Below are positions 1 to 8,469 of a stretch of 64,000 nt of DNA, piece by piece. Both the position numbers and the translations under genes were made by a program. The DNA comes from DASZIT01 sp036489495 (GTDB lineage: Bacteria > Actinomycetota > Acidimicrobiia > Acidimicrobiales > RAAP-2): contig DASXFR010000087.1 of the NCBI GenBank assembly GCA_036489495.1, positions 1 to 64,000 of the forward strand, read 5' to 3'. Numbering within the stretch: position 1 is the stretch's first letter; every line of letters begins with the position of its first letter. The notes under the pieces are model-generated. The model was not told the origin of the DNA. It saw only the letters and a list, made by a program, of their open reading frames with translations, and ran no database searches.

Positions 1-2
1 GG

Positions 3-515
3 ATCTGTGAGATCCCCGGCGTCGGCCCCATCCCGGTCGATACGGCCCGAGCCCTGATGGGGGACGCCCTCTGCGAACTGGTCATCACCAACGGGATCGA
101 CGTCACCACCATCACCAAGATGGGCAGGGCCATCCCCGCCGCCCTCCGGCGGGCCCTGGACGAACGGGATGCGACCTGCGTGGTCCCCGGCTGTGATGCG
201 GTCACCGGGTTGGAGATCGACCATCGGATCGTGGAAGTCAGAGACAACGGGCCGACGGCGATGTGGAACCTGGCCAAGCTCTGCGCCCATCATCACGACC
301 TCCGCCACCATGGAGGGTTCACCCTGGCCGGAGGGCCGGGCAACTGGCAGTGGATCCCGCCCGGGGCTGATCCCGACTCGCACGACCCGCCGGACCCGCC
401 CGAACCGCGGACCAAACGACCCGCCGCCCGGAACGGCCGTAACGGCCGAAACCGATCGGGTCGGCGCCCTGACCCATCCCGGCGCGCTCCTCGGCTCGTC
501 CCGAAGCGGGAGTGA
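3..515 (+). CDS. DUF222/HNH endonuclease-domain protein, 3' part
   Basis: The reading frame is open from the window edge, so the N-terminal part is missing and only about 170 C-terminal residues are visible. The visible part starts with CEIPGVGPIPVDTARALMGD, the linker that typically joins DUF222 to the HNH domain in the actinobacterial '13E12-like' repeat family. It continues with an HNH-type zinc and nuclease module: CVVPGC, LEIDH, then NLAKLCAHHHDLRHH. The tail after about residue 120 is rich in Pro, Arg and Asn and looks disordered. Members of this family occur in many copies in actinobacterial genomes. A nuclease role is predicted from the fold, but their cellular function is not established. 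A strong hairpin follows the stop. Confidence 0.85.
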   Translation: MCEIPGVGPIPVDTARALMGDALCELVITNGIDVTTITKMGRAIPAALRRALDERDATCVVPGCDAVTGLEIDHRIVEVRDNGPTAMWNLAKLCAHHHDLRHHGGFTLAGGPGNWQWIPPGADPDSHDPPDPPEPRTKRPAARNGRNGRNRSGRRPDPSRRAPRLVPKRE

Positions 516-545
516 GCCGGGGCCCGGGCGACAAGCCCGACCGAG

Positions 546-585
546 GCTGACCCGGCGGAGCTCCAGCTAGTGGAGCCGGGTCAGC
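546..585. terminator. Strong inverted repeat between convergent genes
   Basis: GCTGACCCGGC at 546-556 is the exact reverse complement of GCCGGGTCAGC at 575-585, with an 18-nt spacer that can partly pair. It lies between the convergent HNH gene (stop at 515) and qcrB (stop at 665), so a bidirectional terminator is the simplest reading. No U-tract follows, which is common in high-GC actinobacteria. Confidence 0.6.
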
Positions 586-664
586 GCCTTCCGCATACCC
601 CGGATCGCCTGGCCCACCCGCCTGGGCAGACCGCTAGGTCAGCCGCAGTTGCCTCGAGGTCAGT

Positions 665-2149
665 TCAGCGCATGACCCGGCGAATGCCAGGTCCTGTGGC
701 CAAGTCAGCCGGCACCATGTCGATGTAGGTCGGGACCGGTACGGCCTCGAGCTCCTCGTGACCGTCACCCGGACGGGCATCGCTCTCGATGGTCGAGTAT
801 TCGCCCGTCTCGGACCGGTGGACCACGTTGGCCCGCTTGCGCTTGCCGATGCCCTCGGCGCCGCGCATTTCCTCACAGATCTTGACGGTGACGAAGTAGG
901 TGATGATCGGGATCACCGGCACCGCGATCCGGAAGAACCACAGCACGTAATTAAGCTCGATCTGGAAGAAGTTGGCCAGCACGTCAGTCGACGACGCCGA
1001 GAACACCATGAACATCAGCATCAACATCATGGCGCCAGCGCCGGTCCGCTTCGGACGGTCCCGCGGACGGTCCAAGAGGTTGTGGTAGGCGAGATCCTTG
1101 GTGTGTCTGGCCTCGTAGAACGGCCAGACAAAGAAGATGTTGAAGATGATGCCGGGGAACAGCACCGCCGGGAGGAAGATCTCGAGTGGCCAGGTATGGC
1201 CCCAGCCGACCCATTCCCAACTCGGCATGATCCGGAGCGCGCCGTCGAGCCAGCCCATGTACCAGTCCGGTTGGACAGCATAAGAAATTTGGAACGGCTC
1301 GTACTGCCCGAACTGCCAGATCGGGTTGATCTGGGCGAAGCCGGCCAGAATGAAGGTGACCGCGGTGATCATGAAGAGATAGCCGGTGGTCTTGGCGATG
1401 AAGGTCGGGAACATCGGTGACCCGACCACGTTGTGCTCGGTCTTCCCCGGGCCCTTGAACTGCGTGTGTTTCTGTTTGACCAGCAGCCCCAGGTGGGCGG
1501 CGAGGAGCCCGGCGATGATCACCGGGACGATCAGCACGTGGATGATGAAGAACCTCGGAATGATCACCCCATTGCCCGGATAGTTCCCACCGAACAGGAA
1601 GAAGCCCAGGTAGGAGCCCACCAGCGGGATGGACTCGATGATCGAGTAGGCGATGCGGATACCCGTCCCCGACACCAGGTCGTCGGGGAGGGAGTAGCCG
1701 AGGAACCCGTTGACGATGCCCAACAGCAGCATGCTCACCCCGACCAGCCAGTTGAACTCGCGAGGCTTGCGGAACGCACCGGTGAAGAACACCCGGGCCA
1801 TGTGGACGGCGATCGAGCCGAGGAAGATGTCGGCGGCCCAGTGGTGGGCCTGACGCATCAACAGCCCGGACTTCACGTCGAAGGAGAGCCCAACCGACGA
1901 GGAGTAGGCCTCGGACACCTTCTGGCCGTTGAGTGGAAGGTAGCTCCCGTGGTAGATGACCTCGTGGGCGGAGGGGATGTAGTACAGCGACAGGAACACG
2001 CCGGTCCCCAGGAGGACGACGAAGGAATACAGGGCGATCTCGCCCAACATGAACGACCAGTGGTCGGGGAAGATCTTGTCGAGGAAGACCCGACCGCCCT
2101 TGGCGATGCCGAGTCGGTCGTCGACCCATCGGAGTGAGCTGTCGATCAT
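665..2149 (-). CDS. qcrB: Cytochrome bc1 complex cytochrome b subunit (QcrB)
   Basis: Membrane subunit of menaquinol:cytochrome c reductase, 494 aa. It carries the two b hemes and both quinone sites in the cytoplasmic membrane. The early helices contain the heme-ligand segment RQAHHWAADIFLGSIAVHM, and a second histidine pair lies in FFIIHVLIVP...AAHLGLL. The Qo-site motif is PDWYMGW, the actinobacterial form of the PEWY motif. About nine hydrophobic segments are visible, and the C-terminus is a hydrophilic tail of about 70 residues. The ATG start overlaps the qcrA stop by 4 nt (ATGA), so it is the last gene of a ctaE-qcrC-qcrA-qcrB operon. Confidence 0.96.
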   Translation of the reverse strand: MIDSSLRWVDDRLGIAKGGRVFLDKIFPDHWSFMLGEIALYSFVVLLGTGVFLSLYYIPSAHEVIYHGSYLPLNGQKVSEAYSSSVGLSFDVKSGLLMRQAHHWAADIFLGSIAVHMARVFFTGAFRKPREFNWLVGVSMLLLGIVNGFLGYSLPDDLVSGTGIRIAYSIIESIPLVGSYLGFFLFGGNYPGNGVIIPRFFIIHVLIVPVIIAGLLAAHLGLLVKQKHTQFKGPGKTEHNVVGSPMFPTFIAKTTGYLFMITAVTFILAGFAQINPIWQFGQYEPFQISYAVQPDWYMGWLDGALRIMPSWEWVGWGHTWPLEIFLPAVLFPGIIFNIFFVWPFYEARHTKDLAYHNLLDRPRDRPKRTGAGAMMLMLMFMVFSASSTDVLANFFQIELNYVLWFFRIAVPVIPIITYFVTVKICEEMRGAEGIGKRKRANVVHRSETGEYSTIESDARPGDGHEELEAVPVPTYIDMVPADLATGPGIRRVMR

Positions 2150-3081
2150 GGGCGCTCCCAGAACCCGGGGCCGACCGCCTGGTCATAGCCGCCTTGCGAC
2201 CGAAGATACCCGGCATTGTCAACCTTGATCGGCAACTGCGGCAACGGCCGGGGGGCCGGCCCGAACTCAGGCACGCACCCGGATTTCACATTGAAGATCG
2301 ACTGGTGGCACGGGCAGACCAACTGCTGGGTCTGCTCCTGGTAGAGGCCGACCGGGCACCCGAGGTGGGTGCACATCTTGGAGAACGCCACGTACCCCTG
2401 GACGCCCCAGTCGGTGCGCCCCGGCGGGTCGAGCTGCAGGGGCGGGTCCTCGGGACCCAGCTGGGCCAGGCGGATGAGGATGGTCTGGTCGGGAGACGAC
2501 CCTTCGAATCCCTTGGGAAACACCGTCAGCACGCCGCCCACCTCGAGATCGCTGGCCCGTACTGCCCGCCCGGTGGAGGTCACCAGCTGCGAGTTGGTCT
2601 TCCAGTTGGTGAGGAACAGATCCCGTCCCGGTTTCGGACCCAGCGACCGGATCAAGGGGAAGGCGAGCACCACGCCCAACGTGGTGGCTCCCAGACCGAA
2701 GAGTCCGAACAGCACCTTGCGGCGCTGGACGACCATGCCACCTCGCTCGACGATCGCCGCTGACATGGCGGCGCGCTCTTCCTCGGTGGAGTGGAACTCG
2801 TGGCGCTCCTCAACGAACGGTCCCTGTGCCATCAGGTACTTGCCCCAGGCGATGAGCCCGGCCCCGAGCGCCAGCATCCCACCGCCGAGAGTGGCGGCTT
2901 CCCACTGGGTCTGATCGCTGATCCAGTAGGTGATGCCGAATCCGATGAAGCCGAGGAAGCCGAGCACCATCAACGCGGCCGAAGCCGCCTCGACCCGGGC
3001 GGGGCTCTTGGCGTAGGGCTGCAAATGCGGGTCCTCGACGGAGACCTTGGTCAGCGTGGGCGCCTGCGGCTCGTCGCTCAC
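2146..3081 (-). CDS. qcrA: Cytochrome bc1 complex Rieske iron-sulfur subunit (QcrA)
   Basis: Rieske [2Fe-2S] protein of the bc1 complex, 311 aa. It takes the first electron from menaquinol at the Qo site. Three hydrophobic segments lie in the N-terminal half (starting near LMVLGFLGFIG, GGGMLALGAGLIAWG and VLFGLFGLGATTLG), as is typical of actinobacterial QcrA rather than the single-helix mitochondrial type. The cluster ligands sit in CTHLGC and, 14 residues later, CPCHQS. The GTG start shares 4 nt with the qcrC stop (GTGA), and the stop overlaps the qcrB ATG, so translation of the three bc1 genes is probably coupled. Confidence 0.96.
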   Translation of the reverse strand: MSDEPQAPTLTKVSVEDPHLQPYAKSPARVEAASAALMVLGFLGFIGFGITYWISDQTQWEAATLGGGMLALGAGLIAWGKYLMAQGPFVEERHEFHSTEEERAAMSAAIVERGGMVVQRRKVLFGLFGLGATTLGVVLAFPLIRSLGPKPGRDLFLTNWKTNSQLVTSTGRAVRASDLEVGGVLTVFPKGFEGSSPDQTILIRLAQLGPEDPPLQLDPPGRTDWGVQGYVAFSKMCTHLGCPVGLYQEQTQQLVCPCHQSIFNVKSGCVPEFGPAPRPLPQLPIKVDNAGYLRSQGGYDQAVGPGFWERP

Positions 3082-3986
3082 GTGCGATCTCCAATCCAGA
3101 AAGCGACCAACATCAACAGGCCGACCCCCAAGAGGAGGCCGACAAAGCCTTCACCCACCGGACCGATGCCGCCGAGTCCGAAACCACCCCGGTTGGTGGG
3201 ATGTTGAATGGGTCCAGCCACGTAGGCGGCGATGTCGTGCGCCTCGCTGTCGGTGATGTTGCCGGTGCCGAACCGGGGCATGTTGCCCGGGCCCGACCGG
3301 ATGGCCTCGACGATCTGGGTCGGGGTGGCCAGGTGGAGGCTGGGGGCATAGGCGCCACCGGCCAGGGCGTCACCGGCACCGGTGATGGTGTGGCAGGCGG
3401 CGCAGTTGAGGGTGAACAAGCTACCGCCGGCCTCGAGATTGGCGTTGCTGAGGTTGACGATCGGGACCGGCACCCCGGTCCCCGGCGTCTGCGACTGCAC
3501 GAAGGCGGCGATCTGCAAGGTCTCGGTCCGATTGAAACGGGACGGCTTCTCGGCGGGTTGGACGCTCGAATCCGCCAGCGGCATCCGTCCGGTGGACACC
3601 CAGAAGTCAACGGTCCCCGCCCCCAGCCCTTGGAGGTTCGGAGCCCGAGCGGTTCCCGACGCGTCGGCGCCGTGGCAGGAGGCACAGCTGGCGTCGAACA
3701 GCGCCTGGCCGGGGGCGATGAACGCCTCGGGCAGGGTGACCGACACCGTGCCGAAATCAGCCGGGCCCGACGATGTCGCCAACGTGGTGGTGGTGGTCGG
3801 TGACGACTTGGTAGGCGGGGTGAAGCCGCCGACGCCATACGGCGAGGTGGTCGGAGTCGTGGGGTCCGCCTGAGCGGCGGAGGGCGCGAAGGCCATCAAC
3901 CCGAAGATGCCCACGCTGGCCAACAGCCCGGCCAGGACCGCATAGCGACTCTTGAACCTGCGGCGCATTCCGGTTGCGGTTGCCAT
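3078..3986 (-). CDS. qcrC: Cytochrome bc1 complex diheme cytochrome c subunit (QcrC)
   Basis: Diheme c-type cytochrome, 302 aa. In actinobacteria it passes electrons directly from the bc1 complex to the aa3 oxidase and replaces a soluble cytochrome c. An N-terminal signal/anchor (residues about 15-40) is followed by a Thr/Pro-rich linker. The first CxxCH is CASCH at residues 101-105 and the second is CAACH in the second cytochrome domain. A C-terminal helix (GLLLGVGLLMLVAFW) anchors the protein. The ATG directly follows the ctaE TAG (TAGATG). The two-heme form is strong evidence for a bc1-aa3 supercomplex like that of mycobacteria. Confidence 0.95.
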   Translation of the reverse strand: MATATGMRRRFKSRYAVLAGLLASVGIFGLMAFAPSAAQADPTTPTTSPYGVGGFTPPTKSSPTTTTTLATSSGPADFGTVSVTLPEAFIAPGQALFDASCASCHGADASGTARAPNLQGLGAGTVDFWVSTGRMPLADSSVQPAEKPSRFNRTETLQIAAFVQSQTPGTGVPVPIVNLSNANLEAGGSLFTLNCAACHTITGAGDALAGGAYAPSLHLATPTQIVEAIRSGPGNMPRFGTGNITDSEAHDIAAYVAGPIQHPTNRGGFGLGGIGPVGEGFVGLLLGVGLLMLVAFWIGDRT

Positions 3987-4598
3987 CTATTTGAGCAGGA
4001 ACAGGCAGACGAAGAGGCCGACCCAGACGATGTCAACGAAGTGCCAGTAGTAACTGACACCCTGGAACACAGCTGTCTCGCCCGGGTCACCCTTGGGTCC
4101 TTTCAATCGACCGAGGAGGAAGATCATCGCCACCAGACCCAGGGTCACGTGGAGGCCGTGGAGCCCGCTCATGATGTAGAAGAGCGAGCCGAACGCCGTG
4201 TGGGTCGGGTCAGTGGCGGCATCGTGGGACAGCGTGATCCACTCGTAGAACTGGTTGGCCACGAATAGGGACCCCATCACCAGGGTGAGGATGAGGAACT
4301 GCTTGGCCCGGCGTCGCTCGCCCCGCTCCTGGTCCCAGACCGCCTTTTGCATGGTGAAGCTCGACGACACCAGGATCACGGTGAAGACCCCGGCCTGGAT
4401 GGTGTCGAGATGAGTCCCGACCGGCGGCCACACCGAGGCATGGGCCCGAATGGTGAAGAAGGCCGCAAACAGACCACTGAAAAACATCACTTCGGAGCCG
4501 AGCCAGATCATGACCCCGACGGCCAGCATCGGCGGTCGATCGGGACGGTGGCGCTGGGGAGGATGGGTGGCCGGGTCGATGGCGATGGCCTGGGTCAC
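3987..4598 (-). CDS. ctaE: Cytochrome c oxidase subunit III (CtaE)
   Basis: Subunit III of the aa3-type oxidase, 203 aa, with five predicted transmembrane helices; the short five-helix form is usual in actinobacteria. Characteristic segments are WLGSEVMFFSGLFAAFF in helix 1, QFYEWI, HGLHVTLG and the C-terminal YYWHFVDIVWVGLF. It starts with GTG and heads the ctaE-qcrCAB operon. Oxidase subunits I, II and IV are not in the window. TAGAAAT lies 5 nt upstream of the GTG with no Shine-Dalgarno sequence, so leaderless initiation is possible. Confidence 0.95.
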   Translation of the reverse strand: MTQAIAIDPATHPPQRHRPDRPPMLAVGVMIWLGSEVMFFSGLFAAFFTIRAHASVWPPVGTHLDTIQAGVFTVILVSSSFTMQKAVWDQERGERRRAKQFLILTLVMGSLFVANQFYEWITLSHDAATDPTHTAFGSLFYIMSGLHGLHVTLGLVAMIFLLGRLKGPKGDPGETAVFQGVSYYWHFVDIVWVGLFVCLFLLK

Positions 4599-4703
4599 GG
4601 CGTATTTCTACACGAACCCAGGGCCCTGAGGCCAACTAGCCCGTTTCGCCTAACCAGGCACGGTTCAGGCACAGTCCGGTCGCGATTGCATGACGTTTGG
4701 GTG

Positions 4704-7085
4704 TCAGTTGGCGGTGGTCAACATCGCCGCCAGAGGGGCCCGGTGGACCACGGTCAGACTCTGGGTCGGGCGGGTCAGGGCCACGTACAGGGTGCGGAGT
4801 CCCCGGGCCGTCTCCCCGGCGATGACCCGCGGCTCGACCACCACCACCGCATCGAACTCGAGACCGTTCACCGCGTCGGCGGCCAGCAGCACCAGAGGCT
4901 CCGAAAGGCCACCTTTTCGCATGTTCTGTGGATCGACGGTGGGAAAGCCGACGTCGACGAGGGCGGAGGCCAGCGCCGGTAGCAATTCCGCCGGGGCGAT
5001 GACCGCCACCCGCCCCGGAGCCAGCGCCGCCACCTCGGCGGCCGCCTCGTGGGCGACTTGTTCGGCCAGACGTTCATCGGTGGCACCGTCGAGGGTCCCG
5101 TCGGTCCCGAACACCGGGACCATCCGGGGCGGCCTCCCGGTTCGACGCACCGGTCGGGGGGGTTGGAGCTCGGGGGCGGCCACCGCCAGCACCTGGGATG
5201 CGACCTCGAGGACTTCCGCCGGCGTGCGGTAGCTGACGGTCAACTCGACCATCCGTGCTTGACGCCGGCTGGGCAGGTGCTCGGTGATGTCCGTCCAGTG
5301 GCGCGGGGCCCACGGGGCGGTGGCCTGGGCGATGTCGCCGACCACGGTCATCGAGCCCGACAGGGAACGCCGGGCCACCATCCGCAGCTGCATCGGCGAC
5401 AGGTCCTGGACCTCGTCGACCACGATGTGCCCGTAGCTCCGGGCGCTGTCGTCGACCGATCCGTTGCGAGGTCCGAGAAGGTGCCGCGCCTCGTCGACCA
5501 GCGCGGCATCGGCCGCCGTCCAGGCAACCTCGTCGAACGACGCCGAGCGCGGGCGTTGCAGCAGGGCCTGCTCGTCGGGGGTCAGGATGTTCTTGCCGGC
5601 CGCCGCCACCAGCGGCGGGGCCCCGAATAGGTCGTGGAGCAGCTCGTTGGGCGAGAGCCGGGGCCAGATCCGGTCGAGGGCGGCGCCGAATTCGGGAACC
5701 CGGTGGACCTTGCGGGAGAAGTCCTCCAGATCGAACTCCTCCTCGGAGAGATCCGAGGGGTCTTCGTAACCGGGGAAGGCGGCGATCGCCGCCGAGGTCC
5801 CCGACCCCAATGTCTGCTGGGTCTGGCGGGCGCGATCGGCCAGTACCTGGACGACGGCCTGGGACACCAGCCGCCGCCGGGCATTGTGGGTGCCGGGCCG
5901 CCGTCGGGCCATGTTGACGATGTCTCGGGTGTCGGCCACCGTGAGTCGGAGAAGCAGGGCGCCGTAGGGAATGGCGATGTCGGTGCCCAGTGGTCGCTGC
6001 CGGGTCCGCACCGCCCGCTTCATCACTCGGGCCATCCGGGCATCGCCCTTCAGCAGCGCCACCCCGGTGGCTTCGGTGCCGCGCACCCGAATCTCGGGAA
6101 CCAGCCCGGAGATGGTGGACAGCGTCACTCCCGTCTCTCCCAACGACGGCAGCACCTGTTCGATGTAGCGCAAGAACAGTGGGTTCGGACCCACCACCAA
6201 CACCCCTTGCCGCTCCAGCGGGAAGCGGTGGGTGTACAGCAGGTAGGCGGCGCGGTGGAGGGCGACGGCCGTCTTGCCGGTGCCCGGCCCGCCCTGGACC
6301 ACCATCACCCCGGAGAGGGGCGAGCGGATGATCTCGTCCTGCTCCCGTTGGATTGTGGAGACGATGTCGGTCATGTGGCCGGACCGGGCCCGGTCGAGGG
6401 CGGCCAACAGCGCGGCCGGCCCCCCAATGGGTACGTCGCCGAGAATCAGCTCCCCCCCGTTGTCGTCGGCGTTGCCATCGGAGTCGGGGTCGAAGGCGAG
6501 GTCGGAGGGGCCCAAATTTGGATCCGACCGCGCGCCGTCCAGCCCGCCGATGGCGAACCGCTCGTCTTCGACACCGACCACCCGCCGGCCGTCGAGGGCG
6601 AGATGCCGACGAAGCACCAGGCCCTGGGGATCGCGTCCGGTCGCCCGGTAGAACGGCTCGGCCACCGGGGCCCGCCAGTCCACCACCAGAGGGTCGAGGT
6701 CGGCGCTGTGGATCGCCAACCTGCCGATGTGGAACACCTCGGTGTTCACTGCTCCGTTGCCGTTGCCGTTCCCGTCGCCGTCGCCGTCGCCGTGGTGGTG
6801 TCCACCATCCCCGTTGGCGTCGACTTCCGAACCGTCCGGCACCACCCGGTCGATCCGCCCGAAGGTCAGCGCCTGATCACCGATGTCCAATTGCTCCAGC
6901 CGGGCCATGGAGGTGCGGACGATCACGTCACGCTCGGTCCGGGACTGGAATGTCCCGCCCTTCCCGAGGTCGAGAACCCCGCCGAGCATGGAGTTGGCAT
7001 CTTCTCGCATGGCGTCGAGCCGCGCGTAGGCCATATCGACGAACTCCTGTTCGGCGTGTAGCTCACGATCGACCCCCACCGGCAC
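4704..7085 (-). CDS. helD: UvrD/Rep-like SF1 helicase HelD (RNA polymerase-associated)
   Basis: Superfamily 1 ATPase of the HelD type, about 793 aa. HelD proteins bind RNA polymerase and help release or recycle it. The N-terminal region (AEQEFVDMAYARLDAMRE) forms the expected coiled-coil arm. Walker A is GGPGTGKTAVALHRAAYLL; the Walker B region is HIVVDEVQDLSPMQLRM; the C-terminal motifs include VGDIAQ, VSYRTPAEV and TLYVALTRPTQSL. A tract of alternating Gly-Asp/Gly-Asn plus HHH (about 6750-6800) is inserted in the N-terminal third and is not expected in the family. The frame is open back to ATG 7169, but a clear -10 box (TACAAT) lies inside that extension. GTG 7085 or 7079, behind GGGGAGGG/GGAG, is therefore the better start. 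Confidence 0.88.
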   Translation of the reverse strand: MPVGVDRELHAEQEFVDMAYARLDAMREDANSMLGGVLDLGKGGTFQSRTERDVIVRTSMARLEQLDIGDQALTFGRIDRVVPDGSEVDANGDGGHHHGDGDGDGNGNGNGAVNTEVFHIGRLAIHSADLDPLVVDWRAPVAEPFYRATGRDPQGLVLRRHLALDGRRVVGVEDERFAIGGLDGARSDPNLGPSDLAFDPDSDGNADDNGGELILGDVPIGGPAALLAALDRARSGHMTDIVSTIQREQDEIIRSPLSGVMVVQGGPGTGKTAVALHRAAYLLYTHRFPLERQGVLVVGPNPLFLRYIEQVLPSLGETGVTLSTISGLVPEIRVRGTEATGVALLKGDARMARVMKRAVRTRQRPLGTDIAIPYGALLLRLTVADTRDIVNMARRRPGTHNARRRLVSQAVVQVLADRARQTQQTLGSGTSAAIAAFPGYEDPSDLSEEEFDLEDFSRKVHRVPEFGAALDRIWPRLSPNELLHDLFGAPPLVAAAGKNILTPDEQALLQRPRSASFDEVAWTAADAALVDEARHLLGPRNGSVDDSARSYGHIVVDEVQDLSPMQLRMVARRSLSGSMTVVGDIAQATAPWAPRHWTDITEHLPSRRQARMVELTVSYRTPAEVLEVASQVLAVAAPELQPPRPVRRTGRPPRMVPVFGTDGTLDGATDERLAEQVAHEAAAEVAALAPGRVAVIAPAELLPALASALVDVGFPTVDPQNMRKGGLSEPLVLLAADAVNGLEFDAVVVVEPRVIAGETARGLRTLYVALTRPTQSLTVVHRAPLAAMLTTAN

Positions 7086-7125
7086 CTCCGATCTGCCCTC
7101 CCCATCCGGCTCAGGGGAACCCTTG

Positions 7126-7131
7126 ATTGTA
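7126..7131 (-). promoter_or_regulatory. -10 box of helD
   Basis: TACAAT on the minus strand matches the actinobacterial TANNNT -10 element. It lies about 40 nt upstream of the preferred GTG start of helD, with a GGAGGG-like ribosome site between them. No convincing TTGACA -35 was seen. It argues against translation from the more distal ATG at 7169. Confidence 0.5.
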
Positions 7132-7194
7132 TGCCTCGATTCCAACCGGTGTGACCGACCTCTCCTCATCGGCTCTCCATCGCGTCTCCATAAG

Positions 7195-7250
7195 GTCTCT
7201 ATCGGGAGGCCTCCATCCGGAGGTCTTCATCGGGACGGCACCATCCGGGC
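7195..7250. repeat. Four degenerate 14-bp tandem units
   Basis: Four consecutive 14-bp units share the core YHTCSGG: GTCTCTATCGGGAG (7195), GCCTCCATCCGGAG (7209), GTCTTCATCGGGAC (7223) and GGCACCATCCGGGC (7237). Two looser copies of CTCCAT precede them. The array lies in the divergent spacer between helD and hemE. It may be a regulator-binding array or a decayed repeat. Confidence 0.6.
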
Positions 7251-7338
7251 GGCACCGCCCGGGAGCCTGAGCCCGGGGGAGACGGTGTCAGCCGATCACC
7301 GGCTCAGATCGGGCATCGGCCCCCACCTCGGCCGGGGC

Positions 7339-7382
7339 GGTTCGTCCACCCCGCAAGCCACCGGTTCGTTCACCCCGCAAGC
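7339..7382. repeat. Two 20-bp direct repeats upstream of hemE
   Basis: GGTTCGTYCACCCCGCAAGC occurs at 7339-7358 and 7363-7382, identical except at one position, with a 24-bp period. The second copy ends 8 bp before the candidate hemE -10 box (7390-7395), in the -35 region, where an activator or repressor could bind. No known operator was recognised. Confidence 0.6.
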
Positions 7383-7389
7383 GCGGCGG

Positions 7390-7395
7390 TAGCGT
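7390..7395 (+). promoter_or_regulatory. -10 box placed for leaderless hemE
   Basis: TAGCGT ends 6 nt before the GTG start of hemE at 7402. No Shine-Dalgarno sequence fits between them, so transcription would begin at or next to the start codon. Confidence 0.5.
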
Positions 7396-7401
7396 CCCAG
7401 G

Positions 7402-8469
7402 GTGCCTCTCTCCCGTTCTGGCCGTCACGACAGCTCGGCGTTCATCCGAGCCTGCCGAAGCCAGAGCGTCCCCCACGTCCCGGTGTGGTTCATGCGCCAG
7501 GCGGGTCGAGCGCTTCCCGAGTACCGGGCCGAGCGGGGCACCGGCAGCATCCTCGACGCCTTTGCCCAGCCCGAACTGGTGGCCAAGCTGACCCGGCAAC
7601 CGGTCACCCGCTACGGCACCGATGCCGCCATCCTCTTCTCCGACATCGTGGTCCCGGTCGCCGCCATCGGATTCGGGGTCGATGTGGCGCCGGGGGTCGG
7701 GCCGGTGGTGTCCCGACCGTTCACCTCCAGGGCCGACCTGCAGAGGCTTCGGCCCCTCGAACCGGAGATCGACACGCCGTATGTCACCGAGGCCGTCCGC
7801 ATCCTGGCCGAGCAGCTCGAGGTGCCGCTGATCGGGTTTGCCGGGGGTCCGTTCACGGTGGCCAGCTATCTGGTGGAGGGGGGCCCGTCGAGGAACTTCA
7901 CCCGGGTCAAGGCCCTGATGCACTCGGAGCCCGGCCTCTGGCACCAGTTGATCGACGTGCTCACCGACCTGGCGCTGGCGTCCCTGCGATCGCAACTCGA
8001 CGCCGGGGCGGATGCCGTCCAGATCTTCGACAGCTGGGCCGGGATCCTCGCCCCCCGCCACTACGAGGCGCTGGTCCTGCCGGCCACCCGCCGGCTGTTC
8101 GCCGAGTTGGCCAGCTCCCATCCCGGCGTCCCCACCATCCTCTTCGGGGTCGGGACCGGGGAGCTCCTCTCGCTGATGGGCACGGCCGGCAGCTCGGTGG
8201 TGGGGATCGACTGGCGGGTGCCGCTGGACGAGGCCCGCCGACGGGTCGGACCCGGGATCGCCGTCCAGGGGAATCTGGATCCCGCCCTCTGCCTGTCCAC
8301 CTGGCCGGTGGCCGCCGCCGAGACCCGGGAAGTCCTCGACCAGGCCGGGACCGCGCCGGGTCACATCTTCAATCTCGGCCACGGGGTACTGCCGGAAACC
8401 GACCCGGCCATCCTCGAGGAAGTCGTCACCCTGGTCCACGCCGAGGGCCGGGCCGGGGTGGAATCGTGA
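7402..8469 (+). CDS. hemE: Uroporphyrinogen decarboxylase (HemE)
   Basis: Cytosolic enzyme that decarboxylates the four acetate side chains of uroporphyrinogen III to give coproporphyrinogen III. It is 355 aa, normal for the family. The N-terminal signature is VPVWFMRQAGRALPEYR, where the Arg residues bind substrate carboxylates. ILFSDIVVP, GFAGGPFTVASYLVEGG and the late QGNLDP and FNLGHGVLPETDP segments are also as expected. It starts with GTG, probably leaderless, and its stop overlaps the hemH start (GTGA). It is the first gene of hemE-hemH-hemY-lnt. Confidence 0.97.
   Translation: MPLSRSGRHDSSAFIRACRSQSVPHVPVWFMRQAGRALPEYRAERGTGSILDAFAQPELVAKLTRQPVTRYGTDAAILFSDIVVPVAAIGFGVDVAPGVGPVVSRPFTSRADLQRLRPLEPEIDTPYVTEAVRILAEQLEVPLIGFAGGPFTVASYLVEGGPSRNFTRVKALMHSEPGLWHQLIDVLTDLALASLRSQLDAGADAVQIFDSWAGILAPRHYEALVLPATRRLFAELASSHPGVPTILFGVGTGELLSLMGTAGSSVVGIDWRVPLDEARRRVGPGIAVQGNLDPALCLSTWPVAAAETREVLDQAGTAPGHIFNLGHGVLPETDPAILEEVVTLVHAEGRAGVES

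Noticed and set aside
7485..8465. An apparent N-terminal extension of hemH across hemE
   Set aside because: This is the out-of-frame reading of hemE. Ferrochelatase homology begins right after GTG 8466, which overlaps the hemE stop.
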